NCBI GenBank assembly: GCA_964020085.1
Contig: OZ026608.1
Location: forward strand, 20,795,812-20,859,811
Length of the DNA stretch: 64,000 bases
Source of the DNA: Micromussa lordhowensis
Lineage: Eukaryota; Cnidaria; Anthozoa; Scleractinia; Lobophylliidae
Reading direction: 5' to 3'
Part shown: one piece after another, positions 27,301-36,256 of the stretch
How positions within the stretch are numbered: position 1 is the first letter of the stretch
How the letters are laid out: every line of letters starts with the position of its first letter
Position numbers and translations under genes: made by a program
The notes under the pieces: model-generated
Databases searched by the model: none
What the model saw: only the letters and a program-made list of their open reading frames with translations
What the model was told of the DNA's origin: nothing

Positions 27301-29621
27301 TCCTACCTTTTCTTTACGCATTGGTTTGATTACATTGTATTTCTTTACAGCAAAATTGCGTCACAGGTCATCTGTACTTGGGTTTCTCAGATGAGTCCGC
27401 TGATCATTTCTTCTATGGCACACTGGCTCCAGTCAGTTTACAAAAGCTGCTTGAAGTGTGCAACATTAAACACAAGCTGCCTGGTGCTCTGGCAACTATA
27501 GGATTCCCTGAAGGTCTTCAGGTAAATTAGAGAGTCTGTAATTGGAGATAATGTAACTAAATGGCTTCCAAACAGTGTTTATAGCATAACTATTTTCGGA
27601 GAAGGAAGGCGTTATTTGGGCTCCATTCCTCGTATTTAGCGCTTGATGCATAATTCAGAGCTGTTTTTGTATTTGATTGCAAAATGAACTGGACAGGAAC
27701 AAACTACGTTTGGAACCAACCAGAAAAACAAAAGCAATCCAAACAAACAAAACACGAAAAGAAAACATCCTACGAATTCTTACTTTTAACAGTTTACTAT
27801 CTCCTAAACATACTTTTGGTTATAATTTTCCCTGTCTGCTTTAGATCTCTGTCGCCAGAGGAGCTCACGATCTTCGTTCTCGTGGCGGACCAAATCTTAA
27901 ACCAGGCTTCATATTAGCGGGCAAGATGAGTGTCTTAGGAATTGAAACCACTGGTGCAATCTCACTGCTACCGAGAGAGGTTTGTTCCACAGAACATGAA
28001 ATTTTTCAAATTGAAGTACCGTAAATCCTCTATTAAGCCATCCGGGGGGCTTATTTATTTTAAGGACTTTTGATGGAGGCTTATAAGAGAGGAGGAGGCG
28101 GAACTTATTTAACTCCTATCGAAACGCATTACCGCTATCAAAAAAGAGGAAGAATCAGACTAGGGTTACGCTTATCTACTTCCGGTTTTTTCCCTCCATG
28201 CAACCGAAGATCAAAAACAAATTCGAACTTTCAGCACGTGAATAAACCATACAGTCGTGATTACAGTCCATCATTTAGTAACTTGATTGTGTGGAATAAG
28301 CGGGGAGGAGAGGGAGGGGGTTAATAACTTTCTTTCTCGGAATAAGGGGGGGGGGGGTTATTAGAGAGAGAGAAAGGAGGATGTAAGGTAGTTTTGAGGC
28401 GATAGTTTGATTGCACGCGTGTGCGTGTGGGAGGAATACACGCGTGTTTCCTCGCGCGCGCCTTACACCTTAGCTTCTGAGTCGAGCCATGTATTTAGAT
28501 GTTTGAAGTCTTTTCATCCATTTTCAGTTTCTGATTGACGCAAAAATCATGTCAGACGAGGCTCCAGCGACCCTTGATGATATCACGCCGTTATTTTTCT
28601 CAAGTTCAGATCCTGAAGAGACGCCAAAGGTATTCCTGAAGGCTCGCATGGATCCAGTCCCATTTGTGAAGGTAAATTAACGAAACGTGTTCCAGTGATG
28701 TATAAACTACAGATATTGTGTGGAGTGACGAAATTATCCTACATAGAAGTCTTGCTGAATGGAAAGCAAACATCACCAGATTCAGCGAGGTTCGAGTTCG
28801 TAACCATGATGCAAATACACTCGAGGCGGATAACTGAGCGTTTGTGTGTTGCCTTGAAGTGTTCAGAACTATGAACAAAGGATAGGAGTAAAATTCCCAT
28901 GAAAAGTGACACAGACGATCAACAATCAGCAAGGAAAATTCAGGGCTTAAGACTGAAAGGAATATGTGAAAAACATTCATTGCTTTCTTTTACCAAAGCT
29001 TTTGCTTTTACAGGTCGACGGCTACGCTCGACTGTTTGGAATATTCAAGGAAGTGCGCATGCTCGTCACCAGTGATTCTTTGCAGATGTATCTAACAACT
29101 GAGGTCAACAAGTCATTCAAAATCAATGTTCACGTGACCACTAATTACAGCTCGGATCGAAACGAGACACAATTCAACGCTACTGTTGTCTTCGACAATG
29201 GTTTATCTAAGGTAAGAAGTCATACTTTAAGCTCCATTTCACTCGTTACTCTCTTGATCAACCGCAAGGCAGGATCGGAGCCCAACACTAGGAATGTTCA
29301 ACCACCCCATATTCCTGTCACGGCGTTTTCACAGACCGATTTATTTTTAGTTTGAATTTAACGCGAATTCAGAACCCCGCTAGAACCTCAGTGACCAATC
29401 ACAAGCGCGGACTTGGACCGGAAGATTGAAAAGAAAGGCCGCCATTTTTTTCCTTACCAATGTAGACTCATTTACTCAATTAAAACTCAATTACTCATGT
29501 AGACCGGAAATGACTTATTTCGCGGGAAAAGATGCCTAAAAATAGACTGAACTCAGAAAGGCTGACCGTACGGTTGGGTTTAACTGTATATAATTTCCAA
29601 TATTTCGTCAGGCACGGCCTA

Positions 29622-29652
<31 letters not shown>

Positions 29653-31117
29653 CTTCTTCTTCTTCTTCTTCTTCTTCTTCTTCTTCTTCTTCTTCTTCTT
29701 CTTCTTCTTCCAAAACATTCCCTGAAGAAGTCAGGTCGTGCCTGACGAAATATTGGAAATTATATACAGTTAACCCCAACCGTACGGTCAGCCATTCTGA
29801 GTTCAGTTTTTTCAAGCCTTTGCATTTGCTGATCAGAACCTACCAGGTTCCGGTACTTTTGACTTGTCCCTTGGCCCTTTCTAGAGTTTGAAGTTCACTA
29901 AAAATAGACCCGTCTGTAAAAATGTCGTGACACAGACTTAGTATGAGAGTTGCACGCTCCTAGGATGGGCTCCTGTGCAAGGTTGTTTTAGGATTTCATT
30001 TGGCAAATACTCCTCCGCACAAATCAAGCTATTTCAATTCACATTTGCCAAATGTTCAGCAATTTTATTTTCAATTTTTTTTCAGACTAAAATATTGCAC
30101 TTGCATCCCAGGTGACAGCCTTTAAAAACCACTAATGCTTATTACTGATTTCAAACTGCGCTGCGAAATCATGTAATTACATGTATAAATAAAGCTAAAT
30201 AAGAGGAGGAGCTACACCATGTATTGCAGAATTCTGGACCATTGTTTGGTTCACCAAGAGCAGCTTTGCAACGAGACTTGTTCAGTGAGGTGCAAATAGA
30301 CATTCTTGCTTGAGAGATTCACTTTATAGTGACGTTTAAAACTAACTTTGATACGTATGTCATCAATTGTACATCTGTTTTTCTTGCGCGTGCACAGTGT
30401 TAAAGTGGTGATTCAATCTTTCCACAGCTAACTCGTCTCGCGTCAAAGCAAGTGGTATCTATGCTAGAGTCTGAAATGTCGAAACTCAAGTCAGCCAAGG
30501 GAGAAGTCCAGCGGCTCAGAAGGGAATGCGTGAAAACGATCAAACGTGAATGCTCCAGCTGCCTGAGCCATGGAGCGTGTGCAAGTGCTCTCTCAAGTTT
30601 CGACGCAGACAAGGCGCTAAAGACATCCACAAACACTTCTGAAAAGAAGCGAGATACAAAACAAACAAGATCGACCATGGACATCTGTCACCAGCTTGTT
30701 CTGGATCGTTGCCTGGCAACCGAGACCGCACCCCATAAGGTTTGCAGATTCATCAGTTCAAACTTGAACGAGACATGCGCAGCTCACGAGGCTGCGGCCA
30801 AGTCTCAGAGAGAGCTGGAGCGAGGGCTGCGGTGGGTCAAAGAAGCAGAACAGTTTATGTACAGCGATTTGTTTCAAATCCACGCGATTTCGTTCAAGAC
30901 AAATGTTACTTCGGCCAATCTGGAGCAGATTTATTTGGACACTGTTTTGGAGGTCACAATATTTGGACAAAAACAGAGACTTGACGGATTGAGGATGGAC
31001 TTCAATGAATTCGTGAAATTATCCACAGAGATTGCAAAGTACGCGATGGACTGGTACCAAAATAGGCAGCCGCAGACCAAAAAATCACGTCACCCTGACA
31101 ACAGACCCAGGCAGTAG
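13523..31117 (+). CDS. Predicted secreted protein: signal peptide, Ig domain, frizzled CRD, long novel region
   Basis: Fifteen exons join in frame to 1229 residues: 13523-13627, 19267-19285, 20081-20365, 20743-21111, 23218-23265, 23677-24560, 24995-25174, 26086-26220, 26702-26916, 27131-27242, 27351-27521, 27845-27979, 28528-28671, 29014-29211, 30428-31117. All introns are GT-AG and phases agree. Residues 1-23 look like a signal peptide. Residues 42-136 form an I-set Ig domain (Cys, core Trp, YHC). Residues 137-259 form a frizzled-type cysteine-rich domain with ten cysteines, most like those of ROR/MuSK receptors. From about 276 to 1000 is a beta-rich region with several N-glycosylation sequons that I do not recognise; 1001-1040 is a likely coiled coil followed by a Cys-rich tail. 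There is no kringle, transmembrane segment or kinase, so it is not a ROR receptor. It is probably extracellular; Wnt binding is possible but inferred only from the frizzled domain. Exon 5 is the least certain. Confidence 0.85.
18225..18800. repeat. Tandem repeat of about 110 bases, four units, first unit interrupted
   Basis: Units share TTTCATTTGAATGGTCACAC, ACTTAAAAGTTAGAACCACC and a TACAGCATAA.AAACAGT segment, at about 18490-18600 and 18600-18700. A decayed copy follows at about 18700-18800. The first unit (18225-18480) is split by the palindrome at 18309-18456, and its two halves continue on either side. Confidence 0.8.
18309..18456. mobile_element. Palindromic MITE-like element, 148 bases
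   Basis: Arms of about 62 bases pair almost perfectly: GGCCCCAGTTGTT...AAGGCTGGATAACG on one side and its complement on the other, around a short AT-rich centre. It has no coding capacity, so it must be mobilised in trans if at all. It sits inside a tandem-repeat unit, so it inserted after that unit existed. Confidence 0.85.
20081..20365 (+). other. Exon encoding an I-set immunoglobulin domain
   Basis: A single exon with phase 1 introns on both sides. It encodes the Ig fold of the secreted protein: Cys in LSLFC, Trp in IRWKK, and the second Cys in the DSGMYHC signature. It is preceded by a 19-base microexon (19267-19285). Confidence 0.9.
20743..21111 (+). other. Exon encoding a frizzled-type cysteine-rich domain
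   Basis: A single exon with phase 1 introns on both sides. It encodes about 122 residues with ten cysteines. The spacing includes LCYNLFPPC and LCKDEC, which is typical of the frizzled CRDs of ROR and MuSK. The preceding Ig exon repeats the N-terminal order of ROR receptors. Confidence 0.9.
21191..21235. repeat. Short hairpin repeat
   Basis: Arms AAAAACTCCGACTATG and its complement flank a short loop, inside the intron after the frizzled exon. Probably the end of a decayed inverted-repeat element. Confidence 0.6.
21345..21458. mobile_element. Foldback MITE-like element
   Basis: Inverted arms: ACAATTATTCCATTCGCCCT...TTGGATATGAAGT against ACTTCATATCCAA...ATGGAATAATTGT. About 45 paired bases surround a loop rich in GCG. 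Intronic and noncoding. Confidence 0.8.
22107..22412. mobile_element. Nonautonomous element with GAAGCTTATG terminal inverted repeats
   Basis: AGAAGCTTATGTGCTAGT at the left end is mirrored by AGAAGCTTATGCGCTAGT on the opposite strand at the right end. The interior is rich in CATAAGCATAAG-type subrepeats. Located in the intron between the frizzled exon and exon 5. Confidence 0.6.
24630..24880. mobile_element. Probable nonautonomous DNA element
   Basis: AACGGTTTTCA near the left end faces the complement of TGAAAACCACTCTAGTTTTA near the right end. AAACTAAAACC occurs just inside. It lies in the intron after the large exon 6. The ends are not precisely defined. Confidence 0.45.
28018..28370. repeat. 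G-rich interspersed repeat
   Basis: A segment with CCATCCGGGGGGCTTATTTATT at the left and AATAAGGGGGGG with a poly-G run at the right, inside an intron of the Ig/frizzled gene. It looks like an interspersed element, but the terminal repeats are not clear. Confidence 0.4.
29546..29807. mobile_element. Foldback element with a TTC microsatellite loop
   Basis: Arms of about 75 bases (ACTGAACTCAGAAAGGCTGAC... against GTCAGCCATTCTGAGTTCAGT) flank a TTC tract at 29623-29710. Both strands read open through it as poly-Ser or poly-Glu frames, which are artefacts. It lies in the last intron of the Ig/frizzled gene. Confidence 0.85.
29623..29710. repeat. TTC/GAA microsatellite
   Basis: About 29 uninterrupted TTC triplets in the loop of the foldback element. 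Confidence 0.95.
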
Positions 31118-31220
31118 TATTAACAATGGCGTGCATTATTACAAACAGTCACTGAAAGGAAGAAACGCCCCATAATGTGTAAATTAAAGACCCTACGATC
31201 CTTAGCTACTCATAGCATCG

Positions 31221-31226
31221 AATAAA
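31221..31226 (+). promoter_or_regulatory. Candidate polyadenylation signal AATAAA
   Basis: AATAAA lies about 100 bases after the stop codon of the Ig/frizzled gene, a normal distance for its 3' end. There is no transcript evidence here. Confidence 0.5.
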
Positions 31227-32964
31227 TGGTCGAGAACAACACTAGGTCTAGATGTAAAGCAAATCGTTTTGTTCAATCATGTCAAGTTCGGAATAATCTC
31301 CTAATGTTACTTTATAACTAAACGAGCGAAAGTATTGTAGCTAAGAAATCTCGAGGTCGTTTTGTTTTGCTAACATTAGTTGTGAGGAGAAAAGCTTCCT
31401 ACCCAATGCAATCAAGCCATACAATGTTAAGAAAGGAACTTCGAGGCAAATTTCACTGTACTATACCTCAGGGCAGAATGGTTTGCAGAGGGAAACCAAT
31501 TATGCTGACGATTATGTTGGCGCTAAATGCACGACTATCGTATGTGTAGTTTAGACATTCAAGTTCTTAGTTCTTCGGATAGTTACAAATATTTGAATAT
31601 ACCAATGGATACTGCATGTAGTACATTGTTACTCGAGAGGAATTTATGCAATTTGAATTGATCAGCTTAAAGGTTGACATTATAATGCAGGCCCCAAAGT
31701 TAATGAAATCGGTATTTGAAATTATGGGCATTTACTAAAGGGAGATTTTGGAAGAGGACCGGAAGTTTCGCCAAATGTGTCGCGGTTCAATATTAAATTA
31801 GAACTCAGTCCTTACTCTCCTTACCGGAGAGAAAATTAGTTGAGAAGCTTAACGTAACGTAAAGTATTAACGAAGTCCTTTTTAAAGATGTAAATTGAAC
31901 ATGAGAGAAACGTCTTTCCTTTCTTTGTTAACAAGGATTTAGCTGTAAGGATTAAGATTCTCTGGGAGTGAGAATGCGAGATTCCAAACCTTTACCATCT
32001 TCAGTAATAACTGAACCAAAGCCTGCTCAGCACAGCTTAATGCCTTATGCAGAACTGTGAGCATCTTGTCTTCTTTCTAATTAAGCGTCTAAAGGTTTAG
32101 GCTTTTGTCAAGCACTGTGCAGAACAGAAGAATGACTTGCCTGAAAACTTCGAAAGCTTCAGTGTCAGTGACAAAACCTAACCCCGCAGTGGTTTCACAG
32201 CGTTTAACACTTCATGTATATGATATTTAATTATAAACAAGGAATTTCCAGAGGGAAGATTGTACGTAGCACCTACGATGTGTGTTGGGTCATGTTTTGT
32301 TTGAGCATATACAAAGTCAAATAAAGTAACTTGAGAAGAAATCTGTGGATCTGTGTCTGACACAAATATCCTTTTTTACGTTTGATAATGATTCCAAGCA
32401 ATCAAACTGACTTTTTTCGCGTGAAACTGTTCCCATTCCTTCAATGCGGTATTGTTGTCAGATTTTCGTCCGTTTACTGTTAGGTTGTACAAGAACTTTC
32501 AAAATGGCTCACTGGAAAAGTCGTTTCCCTCCAGCTCTTTTTACATACAGTGGAATTCCAATTTTTCGAACCTCCAAGGGAAACGAAAATTGGTTCGAAA
32601 AATCGGAGTTCGAGAAATCGAGGGTAAAATTGCAGTGTTCAAATGAGGAGGGGAAACAACTTTTGGCTCGAGATATCGGGAGGTTCGAAAAAATGAGGGT
32701 TCGAGAAATCGGGATTCCATTGCATTTTAATGTTTCTGCCCTCTTCACTTTCGTAACCATTTTAGAACCTGCGATTTTAGAGCCTTCATACCCCGTATGA
32801 TATTTTTTTGCTTTATAACTGCCTATACACCCTCCCCTCCCCCATCAAATATAATTGTCCGTCACTATTTATACGGTTTAGGCCACCAGTCGTGATTACA
32901 CCGGGCATAAAACGAAACCGAAAAAATAAACTATTTATACCAATAAGATCCTATTTCAAACATG
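31227..32964. other. Intergenic region between convergent genes
   Basis: It separates the 3' ends of the Ig/frizzled gene and DCAF15. Apart from one short inverted-repeat element I see nothing functional. Confidence 0.6.
32546..32724. mobile_element. Short MITE with TACAGTGGAATTCC ends
   Basis: TACAGTGGAATTCC at the left is matched by TGCAATGGAATCCC on the opposite strand at the right. Internal repeats of TTCGAGAAATCG and TTCGAAAAAT follow. Ends starting CAGTGGAA next to TA resemble Tigger/pogo elements, so mobilisation by a pogo-like transposase is a reasonable inference. Confidence 0.65.
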
Positions 32965-32970
32965 TTTATT
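32965..32970 (-). promoter_or_regulatory. Candidate polyadenylation signal for DCAF15
   Basis: AATAAA on the minus strand, about 150 bases downstream of the DCAF15 stop codon. Confidence 0.4.
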
Positions 32971-33119
32971 ATCAATATTAGAAATCATTTTTGGTGTGTA
33001 GGTCAACTCGTTATTTCTCATAGCCCTCTTAAAGCAAAATCACCAAGGCAGTTGATGAGAAGCACGATCCTCATCATCTCTAGTGAAACACATGCAAAGC
33101 AGTAAGGAAAACGAAGGTC

Positions 33120-35561
33120 TTAAAGAACTATAACGAGTGGCAGATATGGATGCCTTAGGTATTTCAAGGATTTCCCAGTAAAAACAGTGTGATTAGAAAA
33201 CGCCTGCACACATGAAGAAATACTTTGGGGAATGGAACATTTGGAGCGGAGTTCGCTCGCTTCCTTAGCAGCCATGTTAAACTTGGAGTAGCGAGTGCGC
33301 TCAGGATAGTTTTCTAAATCTAGAAATTGAAGAATTCTGACCACACCGGTCTGGACATTCCAGGAAAAAATGAACCCTGTGCACTGCAATACAGGGCTGA
33401 AATGAAAAGAAGAAAAATCCCAATGTTATGTTATAAACAACAACAATCTTTATTCACACTTATCAGGCACAAAAGAGAGGAAAGACAAAAAGAAAATATA
33501 GAAGACGAAATAAGAGAAGTTATATAACTAAAGAACAAAGGAAACAAATAATAATATACTGTAAAGACACCAGTTAAACTTGAACTGCAGCTAGTTTGAG
33601 ATGCTGTAGTTTGTACATGTATATAATAGGTGAATGCACGCGTTTTTGGCGCACTGGAACGCAGACGCATTTGTTGCCGACGCCCCTCACACGGTCATTT
33701 TGGTACACTTCCTCTTGCTGTTCTAACGTTTTTAGTGGGAATGCAATTGTTTTTCACAGACAGGCTAAACGTTTTGAACTGAACTTCGTTATATCAAAAA
33801 ACCTCCAGATGGGCAAACCAGGCAGACAGAATCAGCCTCACAGCTGGTCAACTTCAACTGCAGCCAGCGTTAGTGAAACCCCCAGAAAAACTCAACAAAC
33901 TAAAGGAAGTAAAGAACTAAAAATAGAGCAAAGATCATGATTACAAACCTTGGACTAACAGGTAAGCCAAAGCTTGCAGACTGCTGCCTGGTACGAGTGT
34001 AGACCAGAAGTCTGGCCATGGTAATAACTTCACCACTGTCTGGACACACACCCACCACTTGAACATCATAGTCCTTAAGTGACTTGTAGCTGTGCCGGAG
34101 ATCTTCATGCGCTAGAATCAACTCATTGATGCATTGCTCCAAATCAAGTGTAACTTGCTGAACAGCTAATACATGTAGCATTCTACTTCCAAGAGTTTCT
34201 TCAAGGCATGGGCTCGGGGCTGCACTTGGGTTGCTCTCGTTTATTTTAAAAACTTGCTTCAGGGTGCTGCCATAACATGCTTTTACAGTGAGTGGCAGTG
34301 ATCCATCAAACATGTCAAATTCACCTGTCAAATCAGGGAGCTCATGGTAACCAGGATCATCGCTGGTTTCTATGTAGACCTTAAAAACTGACAAAGTCAG
34401 ATTGTTGTTGTTTAAAACAGGCCCAGGTGTGGTACAGCCACAAGAGCTACAAGTATTTGACACAGTGTAAGGACAGTCCAAGTCACATCTACTGTAGTCA
34501 GATTCTAGAAGCTTGTTACAAGCTGGTTGCTCTTTGCCATTTTGATCAATTCGAGAGGTATCTTCAGAGACATTCATGTGTGTACTATTTCCTGCCTTAT
34601 CCAGATCACTACAAGAAGCATTCACGCCACTTTGAACATGTAAGTCAGAAGGGTGATGAGAAATATGAACATCAAACTTGTCCAGACTTCCTCTTTCATC
34701 ACTCTCCTTTGAGGCACCATCATGATTTTCCATGGGATCTTGGTATTCTTTTTTGTTTCCAGTATTCATAGCCAGGGGAAGACACCCTTGTTCATCTTTA
34801 TTAATTTTTTCATGGCAGTGTTCTCTGTGGATTTGGTTAAGGACATCAACAAAGCCTGAGATAATTGTGTGACGATCAGCATGTTTGAGCATGGAGCATG
34901 CAGACTGCATACTGTCAGGTTTGTTGCCTGAGATAGAGTCATGACTGGCATCAGCTTCAAAGCTGGCAATGCTGTGAACCTCTATGTTAGGTTTGAGATC
35001 CATAGTTTCAGCAGATATTATGGGTCTTTTCAAATCCCCTGTAGCAGCACACTGACATAGAAAGTCGCCTTTACCAGTCACGCCACCTGAATCCTGTTTG
35101 GCGTCAACGGAGTAGTCAGACTTCTTTGATGCCTTGTCTGTATCTGGATATAAACTCTTGAGAACTTCAGAAAAATTGCTGCTTGAGTTCTCAAAGGTTA
35201 CGATCCTTAATGCCATCAAGAAGTCTCCAGTATTGAAGAGAACTGTATCACCCATTTTCAGATTTGTTGAGGGGTTAAATATTGGAAATGGAGGCAAAAG
35301 GTCGTATTTAAAATGTACCACAAAAGAGTGCTTTAAACATCTCTCTGTTATTTCACCAAAGGCTGTGTACTTGCAAAGGGGGCATAGACGTGGTGAGGGG
35401 GCAGCACAAACTGTGACATAACACTGATGGCTGTGGTCTTCTTTTACAGAACGTCTGCGAGAAAAAAATATCACATCAGATATGAATTATTCCTTACTAG
35501 TTACAGTATGATTGTTACAGAGTTAGAATGAATTAAAATGATGAAAATGATAAATGGTGAA

Positions 35562-35595
<34 letters not shown>

Positions 35596-35719
35596 CAATC
35601 AGTAAAAATACACCATTGAAAAACGAAATTAAGAACTCGAAAACAAGTACAAATTGATAATTAAAATATAATGCGTCCATCCTGGCAAGAATAATGTCTT
35701 AATATCTCTCCTGTAGCAC

Positions 35720-35777
<58 letters not shown>

Positions 35778-36198
35778 GCATAATAATAACAGCAATAATA
35801 ATGATAATGCTTTGATGGACCATATGGTGCTTTTGAAGCTCATTTTTTGGGGAGCAGACATCTTTAAATTCACAGGTCAAACATCTTAATTTATCCCTTT
35901 CATACTGACTAGTCTCCTTCCTAGCTTAGATAGTTTAATTTTTTTTTGGTTTGCGCCTTTATCCTTAATTATTCTTGTTAATATCTCACTTTGTCGCACT
36001 ATTAAATTGCATAATTTTATTTTGTCATTGTACAACTGACGATGGATGATGTTTCATCCGGAACATTTTGTCTTCATTAACAAATGAATTTCAAAAGCAT
36101 CGTATGGCAAAGCGATATCTTACTTTGTGCTGCTATGATGCATTGGTAACAATGATGATAATGATAAGGATAATGATCATGATGATGATGATGATAAT

Positions 36199-36256
<58 letters not shown>

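Noticed and set aside
29495..29891. Mirror-image ORFs with long Ser or Glu runs
   Set aside because: They are the two strands of a palindromic element with a TTC loop, so the similarity of their ends is due to the inverted repeat.
13523..31117. ROR receptor tyrosine kinase
   Set aside because: Ig and frizzled domains fit, but there is no kringle, transmembrane segment or kinase, and the downstream exons read in phase to a stop.
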